A stretch of DNA of 10,039 nt, from contig CAYOHP010000193.1 of NCBI GenBank assembly GCA_964403795.1, forward strand, positions 1 through 10,039, given 5' to 3'. This document shows, one piece after another, positions 1 to 5,727 of the stretch (position 1 is its first letter; the number at the start of each line of letters is the position of its first letter). Source of the stretch: CAYOHP01 sp964403795 [NCBI: uncultured bacterium] (GTDB taxonomy: Bacteria > Muiribacteriota > UBA6191 > CAZXTJ01). The notes under the pieces are model-generated. The model was not told the origin of the DNA. It ran no database searches and saw nothing but the letters and a program-made list of their open reading frames with translations. Position numbers and translations under genes: made by a program.

Positions 1-18
1 CCCGGAGAGGTCTCCGGG
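1..18 (-). terminator. Hairpin downstream of the secreted Pro-rich gene
   Basis: CCCGGAGA and TCTCCGGG form a perfect 8-bp inverted repeat with a 2-nt loop, or 7 bp with a 4-nt loop. It lies 21 bp past the stop codon of the minus-strand gene ending at 40. That position fits a transcription terminator. Any T-tract on the minus strand would fall outside the window, so intrinsic termination cannot be confirmed. Confidence 0.45.
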
Positions 19-39
19 CTCTTCCGCGCGCCCCCGGGT

Positions 40-768
40 TCAGAGCCCGAGGACCCCCGTTTCCTCCCGACAGCCGGCACCCCTCCGATCGGAACAGGCC
101 GGTGGTCGACCCCGATCCCGGGTGCGCTCCTGGTCCGAGACGACCCCGGTCGGGACCGGGGAGCGCTCCGCACTCGCCGGTCCCAGCCATGGGTTCTGCC
201 AGGGGACCCGGCGCGAGTCCCCGCCGAGGACGCCACAGGCCGGGGTTCGGGCGGTGATCTCCACCGTCAGGTGGGATGCGGTGGGTTCGACCCGGATCGG
301 CAGGTAGACGGTCGTCCCGCGGTCCAGGATCGCCACCTCCAGCGACGCCAGCCGGTTCGCCGGGGAGAGACCGGGCAGCACCCCGGGAGGCTCCGGGACC
401 GTCACCTGGATTCGCACCAGGAGCCCCTCGGGGATCGGGGATGGTTCCACCGCCAGATCCACTTCGATTCCCGGAGCGGGAGCCTGGCTGCCGAGGACCC
501 GGACCTCCCGGATCCGGACCGGCGGGGAGAGCTGCATCCCGAGGCCGCACCCGCTCCCGGGTCCCGGGGAGGGCCTCGGTGTCGGGAGCTGGGGCCAGGG
601 CGTGGGGGTCGGGGTCTCCGGCCAGGGCATGGGCGGATCCGGCCAGGGCGTCGGGAACTCGACCCGGGGCGTGGGCCCTGGAGGCAAGGGCTCCCGGGCG
701 AGGGCCTCCCCGGGGGCGGTGACGGCGAGCAGGGACGACAGGACGAGCCAACGGAACCGCATGGGCAT
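40..768 (-). CDS. Secreted protein with Pro/Trp-rich linker, unknown function
   Basis: A 242-residue protein I do not recognise. Residues 1-24 form a signal peptide (basic MRFR start, hydrophobic LVLSSLLAVTA, cleavage likely after ALA24). Residues about 28-72 are a linker rich in Pro, Thr and Trp (PTPWP, MPWPETPTPTPWPQ). A beta-rich segment follows between Cys74 and Cys178, which could form a disulfide after export, and then an Arg-rich tail ending ETGVLGL. The ATG at 768 is preferred over an in-frame ATG at 807. GAAAGG lies 5 nt upstream of it, and the predicted sigma-54 start point near 802 lies downstream of 807. The gene stands alone and is divergent from the DJ-1-like gene. The partial protein at the right edge has the same layout and a near-identical C-terminal heptapeptide, suggesting a small family. 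The signal peptide is well supported; the biological role is unknown. Confidence 0.8.
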   Translation of the reverse strand: MPMRFRWLVLSSLLAVTAPGEALAREPLPPGPTPRVEFPTPWPDPPMPWPETPTPTPWPQLPTPRPSPGPGSGCGLGMQLSPPVRIREVRVLGSQAPAPGIEVDLAVEPSPIPEGLLVRIQVTVPEPPGVLPGLSPANRLASLEVAILDRGTTVYLPIRVEPTASHLTVEITARTPACGVLGGDSRRVPWQNPWLGPASAERSPVPTGVVSDQERTRDRGRPPACSDRRGAGCREETGVLGL

Positions 769-812
769 GGCGACCTTTCGAGAGGGGGGTTGGGTCTCGG
801 CCCCCATGGCTT

Positions 813-828
813 CGCATGGTGCGTGCCA
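813..828 (-). promoter_or_regulatory. Sigma-54-type (-24/-12) promoter
   Basis: On the minus strand this reads TGGCACGCACCATGCG. Against the sigma-54 consensus TGGCACG-N4-TTGCW it matches the complete -24 box and has GC at the right spacing for -12, differing only in the first T (A) and the last base (G). Transcription would start near 802, about 34 nt before the ATG at 768, leaving room for the GAAAGG ribosome-binding site. An almost identical promoter occurs at 5119-5134. No sigma-54 activator gene is in the window. Confidence 0.65.
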
Positions 829-878
829 GTCGCTCCCCGAGCCGGTCTCCGGTCCTTCCCCATCGAGTCTGTTCGGCC

Positions 879-888
879 TGACCGGTCA
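879..888. promoter_or_regulatory. 10-bp palindrome in divergent spacer, possible operator
   Basis: TGACCGGTCA is a perfect 10-bp palindrome in the spacer between the secreted-protein gene and the DJ-1-like gene. A further ACCGG follows at 894. It sits about 80 bp upstream of the predicted sigma-54 start of the minus gene, a typical distance for an activator site, and 56 bp upstream of the DJ-1-like start. No clear -35/-10 pair for the plus-strand gene is visible. Palindromes of this size are common in GC-rich DNA, so this is tentative. Confidence 0.25.
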
Positions 889-943
889 CTCCGACCGGGC
901 GGAGGTACCCTTTGGACAGAGGTGGGCTCGAGGAGGACGCGCC

Positions 944-1525
944 GTGGTGATCCGGGTCCTGGTTCCGTTGGCCGAGGGTTTCGAGGAGATCGAGGCCGTC
1001 ACCGTGATCGACGTGCTCCGGAGGGCCGGGATCGAGGTGGTGGCGGCGGGTCTGGGGGAAGGCCCGGTGCGCGCCTCCCGCGGGGTGGTGGTGATCCCCG
1101 ATGCCAGCCTCGACGCCGCCCTGGTAGGGCGCTTCGATGCGGTGGTGATCCCGGGCGGCGGACCCGGGTCGGAGCGACTGGCGGAGGATCCCAGGATCCG
1201 CGACCTGCTCCGCCGGGCGACCCGGGAAGGCTGCCTGGTCGGGGCCATCTGCGCCGCCCCCGGGGTGGTCCTGGCCCCGGCCGGACTGCTCGCCGGCAAG
1301 CGCGCCACCGGCTATCCCTCCCTGCGGGAGAAGGTCCCCGGCTGGGTCGACGAGCCGGTGGTGGTGGACGGCCGCCTGGTGACGAGCCAGGGCCCGGCCA
1401 CGGCCTTCGCCTTCGCCCTGGAGCTGGTGCGGGCCCTGTGCGGCGATGGCTTGGCGGCCGAGGTCGCCAAGGCGGCCCTCGCTCCCTCGCTCCCGGGAGG
1501 AACCCGAGGCCCGTGCCCTCCGTAG
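944..1525 (+). CDS. DJ-1/PfpI-family protein (YajL/ThiJ-like)
   Basis: A 193-residue cytoplasmic protein of the DJ-1/ThiJ/PfpI superfamily, close to the usual 180-200 residues. The N-terminal segment GFEEIEAV carries the conserved acidic residue (Glu17, equivalent to DJ-1 Glu18). The nucleophile elbow GAICAAPG holds the catalytic-type Cys103 (equivalent to DJ-1 Cys106). The C-terminal SQGPATAFAFALELV motif is typical of the DJ-1/YajL branch. The family includes redox-sensing chaperones and enzymes acting on glyoxal or glycated substrates; which applies here cannot be told. DJ-1 His126 has no match in ATGYPS. The start is GTG at 944, followed by a second GTG at 947, with a strong AGGAGG at 931-936 spaced 7 nt. 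In-frame ATGs far upstream would overlap the divergent gene and are rejected. The secreted-protein gene starts 22 bp downstream, so the two are probably cotranscribed. Confidence 0.9.
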   Translation: MVIRVLVPLAEGFEEIEAVTVIDVLRRAGIEVVAAGLGEGPVRASRGVVVIPDASLDAALVGRFDAVVIPGGGPGSERLAEDPRIRDLLRRATREGCLVGAICAAPGVVLAPAGLLAGKRATGYPSLREKVPGWVDEPVVVDGRLVTSQGPATAFAFALELVRALCGDGLAAEVAKAALAPSLPGGTRGPCPP

Positions 1526-1547
1526 GAGGAGGCAGGAGGGTCAACCC

Positions 1548-2618
1548 ATGGGCTTCGGTGCGTCTCGAGGTCAAGGCCCCGACCGGATCCGGCGATGGCT
1601 TCGGAGCCTGGCCGCTCTTTCCTTCCTCCTGGCCATGGCGGGCTCCGGCTCGGCCCAGGTCATGGAGGCCCTGCGGGAGACCGCAGGTATGACCGGCCTC
1701 TCGAAGTGGGCCGAGATCTCGGTGATCGACGGCATGGGCCGCCGCCAGGTCGTCCTCCAGTACAACGACTACAAGCTCATGTACTCGGCCAAGGTGGAGG
1801 TCGAACGGGCCGACCCTTCGGAGGCCCCGGCCAACTATCCCGGCGAGTGGCGCGTCTACCGGGGCGAGGGCTACCTCTTCCTCGCCGAGCAGGGCGGGAA
1901 GGTCTACCACGTGCTCCAGGACGGGAGTCGAGTGCCCCTGCTGGGCTTCTTCCAGGAGCGCTTCCCGCGCCAACAGACCATCCCGACCGCCACCGGCGAG
2001 CGGACCCTCTCGCTCACGATCGACCCGGAGACGATCGCGGCTCTCGAACGTCGTCGGGGCATGGGGACGGTGGCTGGCGGCGGCCGGGCCGACCGGGCGG
2101 GCGGCGAGCTGGTCGATACCGTGCTCGTCTACTGCCTGGCCCCCGAGGTCGACGAGGCCTCGGACATCCAGAGCCTGCGCCAGCTCACCGACCTCCGGGC
2201 CTCGACCGGGACCCATGACATGTTCACCCTGGTGGCGACCCCGGGCTCGGGAACGCCCGGGAACGTGGAGCCGGTGCTGAACCGGGACTGGGTGTCCCGG
2301 AACAAGAAGTGGCTCTACCGTGTCACCCTCCAGAACAGCCCGGACCCGGTGACCCGCCGCTTCTTCTCGCTGGTCGTGGACGGCACCCGCCAGCTCCGCC
2401 CCCCGGTCTTCCGCTACACCCTGGGCCGTTACATGGTCTACGGACCCGGGGGTGACCCGGGCCAGGGCAGCGCCTTCCTGGCGATCAGCCTCTCGAGCCT
2501 CGACCGGGACGAGGTGGCGGCGGTCTCCGGGGTCGGCCAGCGCCTGATGGATCTCGGCGGGAGGGCCGTCGACTGGTTCCGGGGGAGCTCCGGCCAGGAG
2601 ACCCCACTCGGCCAGTGA
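1548..2618 (+). CDS. Secreted protein of unknown function
   Basis: A 356-residue protein with no family I recognise. Residues 1-36 look like an export signal: a polar N-region, RIRRWLRS, then hydrophobic LAALSFLLAMAGSGSA, with cleavage likely after SGSA36. The RR-W-L-R sequence loosely recalls a Tat motif but lacks the usual Phe-Leu-Lys, so Sec export is as likely. The mature protein is rich in predicted beta strands, for example RQVVLQYNDYKLMYSAKVEVE (68-88) and KKWLYRVTLQ (253-262), with a Gly/Arg-rich loop near 170-187 and a single Cys (196). The ATG at 1548 has AGGAGG at 1534-1539, 8 nt upstream. An in-frame ATG at 1446 lies inside the DJ-1-like gene and would give an Arg-rich leader, so it is rejected. 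It follows the DJ-1-like gene by 22 bp, probably in one operon. A functional link between the two is not evident. Confidence 0.82.
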   Translation: MGFGASRGQGPDRIRRWLRSLAALSFLLAMAGSGSAQVMEALRETAGMTGLSKWAEISVIDGMGRRQVVLQYNDYKLMYSAKVEVERADPSEAPANYPGEWRVYRGEGYLFLAEQGGKVYHVLQDGSRVPLLGFFQERFPRQQTIPTATGERTLSLTIDPETIAALERRRGMGTVAGGGRADRAGGELVDTVLVYCLAPEVDEASDIQSLRQLTDLRASTGTHDMFTLVATPGSGTPGNVEPVLNRDWVSRNKKWLYRVTLQNSPDPVTRRFFSLVVDGTRQLRPPVFRYTLGRYMVYGPGGDPGQGSAFLAISLSSLDRDEVAAVSGVGQRLMDLGGRAVDWFRGSSGQETPLGQ

Positions 2619-2648
2619 GCAGGGGTACGGCTTCCGGCCCGGCCCTGC
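2619..2648 (+). terminator. Hairpin immediately after the stop codon
   Basis: GCAGGG (2619-2624) and CCCTGC (2643-2648) are an inverted pair starting directly after the TGA. Within it, GGC and GCC can form an inner stem around TTCCG. A second small stem (CCCG-GCTT-CGGG) follows near 2653-2664. No T-run follows, so this is a possible terminator or 3'-end structure rather than a clear intrinsic terminator. Confidence 0.35.
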
Positions 2649-2706
2649 AGAGCCCCGGCTTCGGGAGCACCCCTGGGTCGGACCTTGCCGTCCGGCGCTC
2701 GGCACA

Positions 2707-2871
2707 CTAGTGTCCCGTTCCCGAAATCCGCCCACATTCTACGGGCTCACTCGACGCCGGCCGCCGCCGCAGCTCCTTGAAGTGCGTCCAGCACTCCGGC
2801 GTCGCTGCGACGACGGCGGGCGCCGAGTCGCTCCGCATTCAAGCGGGCGGACTTCGGGAACGGGACACTAG
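2707..2871. mobile_element. MITE-like palindromic element with 27-bp terminal inverted repeats
   Basis: The ends are 27-bp inverted repeats matching at 26 positions (2707-2733 and 2845-2871), starting CTAGTGTCCCGTTCCCGAA. Both ends lie on CTAG, which fits TA duplication by IS630/Tc1-mariner elements or CTAG duplication by IS5-type elements. Inside are a second inverted pair of 25 bp matching at 21 positions (2749-2773 and 2804-2828) and an apical AGTGC-GTCCA-GCACT stem (2781-2795), so a single strand would fold into one long hairpin. The only open frame is a 43-residue minus-strand one (2838-2707) whose stop lies in the terminal repeat; no transposase is present. Such short structured elements are normally mobilised in trans. 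The right end is 12 bp from the rlmN start codon. Confidence 0.8.
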
Positions 2872-2883
2872 CTTCCCTGCCCC

Positions 2884-3927
2884 ATGATCCCCCTGGCCAC
2901 CAGCTCGCGATCCGAACTCGAGGCGCTCTGCGTCTCGCTCGGCATCGCCCCGGCCAAGGCGGGACGGATCCTCCGCCACGTCCACGCCCGCACCGAGCTC
3001 GATCCGGCCCGGTTCGACGACCTCACCAAGGCCGAGAGGACCCGACTCGCCGAGGCCACCGTCCCGGGGCTCCCCCTCCCGGTCGAGGAGGTCGCCAGCC
3101 CGGACGGGGCGACCACCCGGATCGTCTACGCCCTGGCCGACGGGGCCCGGGTCGAGGCCGTGCTCATGCGACCCCCGGGAAGGGTCCCCGCCTTCTGCGT
3201 CTCCAGCCAGGCCGGCTGCGGCATGGCCTGCCGCTTCTGCGCCACCGGTTCGCTCGGGCTCTCCCGCAACCTCACGGGGGCGGAGATCGCCGGCCAGGTC
3301 CTCGACCTGAGGCGCCGGATCCGGGCTCTCGGCCTTCCCGTGAACCGGCACAACCTGCTCTTCATGGGGATGGGCGAGCCGCTCGCCAACCGGGCCGGCA
3401 CCTTCGAGGCGCTCCGGATCCTGACCGACCGGGAGCGCTTCGACATGAGCCCCAAGCGGATCGTGGTCTCGACCATCGGGGTGGTCGAGGGGATCCGGGC
3501 GCTCGCCGAGTTCGGGATCCCGGTGGTCCTGGCGGTCTCGCTGCACTCGCTCGACCCCGAGGTCCGGCGCGAACTCATGCCGGTGACCGGCAAGGTACCG
3601 CTCGACCGGCTTCTCGACGAGGCCTCGGCCTACTCCGCCTGGAGCCGACGGCCGCTGGTGCTCGAGTACATCCTGCTCCCCGGGGTGAACGACGGTCCCG
3701 AAGCGGCCGCGGCGCTCGGCCGGGAGGGCAAGCGACGGCGGGCCCTGGTCAACGTCATCCCCTACAACCCGGTCGAGGCCGCGCCCTATCGCCGGCCGAC
3801 CGCCGAGGAGGCGGCGGCCTTCCGCGAGGGCGTGGCGGCCGAGGGGGCGCTCGCCACCGTGCGCTGGAGCCGAGGTGTCGAGGTGGCGGGAGGCTGCGGC
3901 CAGCTGGCGGGAAGGCGGCAGGTGTGA
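2884..3927 (+). CDS. rlmN: 23S rRNA (adenine2503-C2)-methyltransferase RlmN
   Basis: A 347-residue radical-SAM enzyme that methylates C2 of A2503 in 23S rRNA; RlmN also acts on A37 of some tRNAs. An N-terminal helical accessory domain (about 1-85) precedes the radical-SAM core. The cluster ligands are Cys112-x3-Cys116-x2-Cys119 in GCGMACRFC. The SAM-site motif GMGEPLAN follows (162-169), then NVIPYNPVE. The C-terminal GGCGQL supplies Cys338, matching the Cys that is transiently methylated in RlmN. Length and motifs are normal, so the enzyme looks intact. The ATG at 2884 is the only reasonable start, because an in-frame TAG at 2869-2871, inside the mobile element's CTAG end, closes the frame upstream. 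No Shine-Dalgarno sequence is seen: the 12 bases before ATG are CTTCCCTGCCCC. The element may have replaced the native leader. The related Cfr enzyme (A2503 C8) is less likely given the overall fit to RlmN. Confidence 0.95.
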   Translation: MIPLATSSRSELEALCVSLGIAPAKAGRILRHVHARTELDPARFDDLTKAERTRLAEATVPGLPLPVEEVASPDGATTRIVYALADGARVEAVLMRPPGRVPAFCVSSQAGCGMACRFCATGSLGLSRNLTGAEIAGQVLDLRRRIRALGLPVNRHNLLFMGMGEPLANRAGTFEALRILTDRERFDMSPKRIVVSTIGVVEGIRALAEFGIPVVLAVSLHSLDPEVRRELMPVTGKVPLDRLLDEASAYSAWSRRPLVLEYILLPGVNDGPEAAAALGREGKRRRALVNVIPYNPVEAAPYRRPTAEEAAAFREGVAAEGALATVRWSRGVEVAGGCGQLAGRRQV

Positions 3928-3956
3928 GTCCCGCTGGTTCGGGCGGAGCCGAAGCG

Positions 3957-3975
3957 CCCCGGGTTCACCCCGGGG
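3957..3975. terminator. Hairpin between convergent rlmN and pseudouridine synthase genes
   Basis: CCCCGGG and CCCGGGG form a perfect 7-bp stem with a TTCAC loop, 30 bp after the rlmN stop. A wider inverted pair, GCAGCTCA (3978-3985) and TGAGCTGC (4019-4026), encloses the rest of the spacer. Lying between converging genes, these could serve both strands. No T-run is present in either direction. Confidence 0.4.
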
Positions 3976-4033
3976 GAGCAGCTCAGGCGTAGCCCGACCG
4001 CGAGCGAACTCCTTGGGGTGAGCTGCAGACGAA

Positions 4034-5005
4034 CTAGCAGCGTCGGTCGCGGCGACGCCAGGCGTCGAGCAGGGCGGCGAAGGGGCCGACCGGCGGGGCG
4101 GTGAGCTCGAGCCCGGTGCCGGAGGCCCGGCAGGCGCCCGGCAGGGTCAGCTTCCAGGCGTGGAGGGCGTGGAAGCGACCGTCGGATCCCGAGTGCTTCC
4201 GCTCGTCGAAGTCGTCGAAGTAGGACCAGTCCTCCTCCGGTCCGTACAGCAGGTCGCCGACGATCGGGGATCCCGCGATCCACAGGTGGGCCCGGATCTG
4301 GTGCTGGCGACCGGTCTCCGGGAAGCATGCGACCAGGGCACCCTGCGGCAGCCGCTCCAGGACCTCGAAGCGGGTCCGGGCCGGCTTGCCCTCGGCGCTC
4401 GGCAGCATCTTCAGCTTCACATGCTCCTCGCCGGTCTGGGCCAGGGGCTGGTCGACCGTGAACCGGTCCTTCTCGGGAGGGAAGCGGGTGAGAGCCAGGT
4501 AGGTCTTCTTGACGGTCCCTGCCAGGAATCCGTTCTGGATCCTGGCCGCGGAAGCCGGGTCGCGGGCGAGCACCAGCAGACCCGAGGTGTACTTGTCGAG
4601 GCGGTGGCAGGTGTGGAGCGGGATCCCGGCCCGGAGCGAGGCCAGCACCACCGCCGAGCGCAGCACGATCCGCCCGGCGGGATGGGTGAGCAACCCAGCC
4701 GGCTTGTCGTGGACCACCATCTCGGCGTCCTGGTGGACCGGGTCTCCGAGTTCGGCGGGATCGAGATCGAACTCGGGGAGTCCCAGGCCGGAGAGGTCGA
4801 TCTCGACCATCTCGGTCTCCCGGACCGTCTTGGAAGGCCGGCAAACGGCCCCGTCGACCCGCACCAGGCCCTTGCGGATCGCCTTGGCCCAGAAGGCCCG
4901 CGAGAAGCTCGGGGCCATGCCGAGCACGCACAGGTCGAGGCGTTTGCCGGCGCCCTTCTCCCCTACCGGGAGCGACAGGATGCCGGCGACGGGCATGTAG
5001 TCCAT
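4034..5005 (-). CDS. RluA-family pseudouridine synthase with S4 domain
   Basis: A 323-residue enzyme isomerising uridine to pseudouridine in rRNA or tRNA. An S4-type RNA-binding domain lies at about 20-70 (KRLDLCVLGM...AIRKGLVRVDG). The catalytic motif CHRLDKYTSGLLVLA carries the nucleophilic Asp137 in HRLD. The third family motif, TGRQHQIRAHL...GSPIVGDLLYG, spans 231-255. Length and domain order match RluC/RluD-type enzymes, but the exact target position cannot be read from sequence. The C-terminus (about 256-323) is Asp/His-rich and less conserved. The start is ATG at 5005; an in-frame TAA four codons upstream excludes a longer form, and an ATG at 4996 is an alternative. No Shine-Dalgarno is visible and the message may be leaderless. 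It converges on rlmN, so two rRNA-modification genes sit tail to tail without sharing a transcript. Confidence 0.9.
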   Translation of the reverse strand: MDYMPVAGILSLPVGEKGAGKRLDLCVLGMAPSFSRAFWAKAIRKGLVRVDGAVCRPSKTVRETEMVEIDLSGLGLPEFDLDPAELGDPVHQDAEMVVHDKPAGLLTHPAGRIVLRSAVVLASLRAGIPLHTCHRLDKYTSGLLVLARDPASAARIQNGFLAGTVKKTYLALTRFPPEKDRFTVDQPLAQTGEEHVKLKMLPSAEGKPARTRFEVLERLPQGALVACFPETGRQHQIRAHLWIAGSPIVGDLLYGPEEDWSYFDDFDERKHSGSDGRFHALHAWKLTLPGACRASGTGLELTAPPVGPFAALLDAWRRRDRRC

Positions 5006-5013
5006 GGCCGGAG

Positions 5014-5019
5014 GTTATC
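5014..5019 (-). promoter_or_regulatory. Possible -10 box for a leaderless pseudouridine synthase transcript
   Basis: On the minus strand GATAAC (4 of 6 matches to TATAAT) ends 8 nt before the ATG at 5005. Transcription would then begin at or beside the start codon. This agrees with the absence of a ribosome-binding site, but no -35 match is seen at the right distance. Confidence 0.25.
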
Positions 5020-5025
5020 GCGTCC

Positions 5026-5076
5026 CGTGTCGCAGGCGGGTGCCTCCGCCGCATGCGACACGCCGCATGCGACACG
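5026..5076. repeat. Direct and inverted 14-bp repeats, possible activator-binding cluster
   Basis: CCGCATGCGACACG occurs twice in tandem (5049-5062, 5063-5076), followed by a partial AGACACG. The reverse complement occurs once with one mismatch at 5026-5039 (CGTGTCGCAGGCGG). This gives one TGTCGCA and two TGCGACA half-sites. They lie about 70-120 bp before the predicted start of the sigma-54 promoter at 5119, where enhancer-binding proteins usually bind. They could equally form a hairpin or control the divergent pseudouridine synthase gene. The repeats are directly seen; the role is inferred. Confidence 0.5.
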
Positions 5077-5118
5077 AGACACGCGGCGGTAGCCGCCATG
5101 GGAAGGCTGCCAGCGGCT

Positions 5119-5134
5119 TGGCACGGGCCATGCA
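5119..5134 (+). promoter_or_regulatory. Sigma-54-type (-24/-12) promoter
   Basis: TGGCACGGGCCATGCA matches every defined position of TGGCACG-N4-TTGCW except one (A for the first T of the -12 box), with the required 10 bp between GG and GC. Transcription would start near 5145, leaving about 64 nt before the ATG at 5209. The promoter lies between the half-site cluster at 5026-5076 and the lipoprotein-like gene, the usual order for activator-dependent promoters. Confidence 0.7.
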
Positions 5135-5208
5135 AAGGTCGGCCCGGCGAGGCGCCCGCAGCGGGTCCGAGCGAGGATCCGGGACGGGGAGCGAAGGGAA
5201 CGGGCGGG

Positions 5209-5709
5209 ATGGGAAGCCACGGAAGGCGTCAGCGGCGGATCGGGAAGGCTCTGCTGGTCGGCTTCCTCGGCCTCCTCGGGTCCGGCTCGGTCGGATGTCG
5301 CCCCGAGGAGCAGCAGGCCCTCCAGGCCGTGCTCATGGCGATGGCACAGGTCGCCCAGATGGCCACCCGAGGCACGGTCGCTCCGGGGGCGATGGGGGGC
5401 CTTTCGGGCTACCCGAACTACCCTGGGTCCAACGTCCCGGGGTCGATCTACTCCCCTACCGGGTCGCTCTCCCCCAACTCGACCCTGTACCCGAACTCGA
5501 CGCTCTATCCCAACTCGTCGACCCTGTATCCCACCTCGGGCCTCGGGACGATCAGCGGCGTCAGGGATCCGCGCTACTCCGGCTACCCGACCGGCATGGT
5601 GGCGGTCCCCACGGTCCCTCCGGCGGGCTCCATCACCGGAGTGGGACCGGTGTTCGGACGCCCGGGGGCGAGCATCTACGGCATCGGGTTGGGTCTCCCG
5701 GGTCGATAG
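5209..5709 (+). CDS. Lipoprotein-like exported protein with NSTLYP repeats
   Basis: A 166-residue protein of unknown function. A basic start (MGSHGRRQRRIGK) and a hydrophobic run (ALLVGFLGLL) end at SGSVGC30, a possible lipidation site. The residue three before the Cys is Ser where Leu is usual, so lipidation is uncertain. A short Ala/Met/Gln-rich helix follows (33-53), then a Gly/Pro/Tyr/Ser-rich low-complexity region. This includes three near-copies of PNSTLY at 89-107 (PNSTLYPNSTLYPNSSTLYP), and the protein ends GIGLGLPGR. Such composition suggests an extended surface segment. In-frame ATGs at 5053 and 5098 are rejected because they lie upstream of the predicted transcription start near 5145. 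AAGGGA at 5194-5199 is a weak, slightly distant ribosome-binding site, leaving the start moderately sure. The gene converges with the membrane-protein gene, only 18 bp between stops. Confidence 0.72.
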   Translation: MGSHGRRQRRIGKALLVGFLGLLGSGSVGCRPEEQQALQAVLMAMAQVAQMATRGTVAPGAMGGLSGYPNYPGSNVPGSIYSPTGSLSPNSTLYPNSTLYPNSSTLYPTSGLGTISGVRDPRYSGYPTGMVAVPTVPPAGSITGVGPVFGRPGASIYGIGLGLPGR

Positions 5710-5727
5710 GCACCGTGCGACTCGGAC

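Noticed and set aside
271-1692. Long plus-strand open frame (473 codons)
   Set aside because: It overlaps the secreted-protein gene on the other strand and the DJ-1-like gene in another frame, and its product is Gly/Arg/Pro filler typical of stop-poor GC-rich DNA.
999-2735. Long minus-strand open frame (578 codons)
   Set aside because: It is antisense to the DJ-1-like and secreted-protein genes, which have clear motifs, signal peptide and ribosome-binding sites.
5049-5076. CRISPR-like repeat
   Set aside because: Only two directly adjacent 14-bp copies, with no spacers and no cas genes nearby.
3786-5135. Minus-strand open frame over the pseudouridine synthase
   Set aside because: A different frame over the same region encodes all RluA-family motifs; this one is low-complexity and also covers the end of rlmN.
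5053-5208. Longer lipoprotein start at 5053
   Set aside because: It begins inside the tandem repeat and upstream of the predicted promoter, and the extension is Arg/Gly/Pro filler before the hydrophobic leader.
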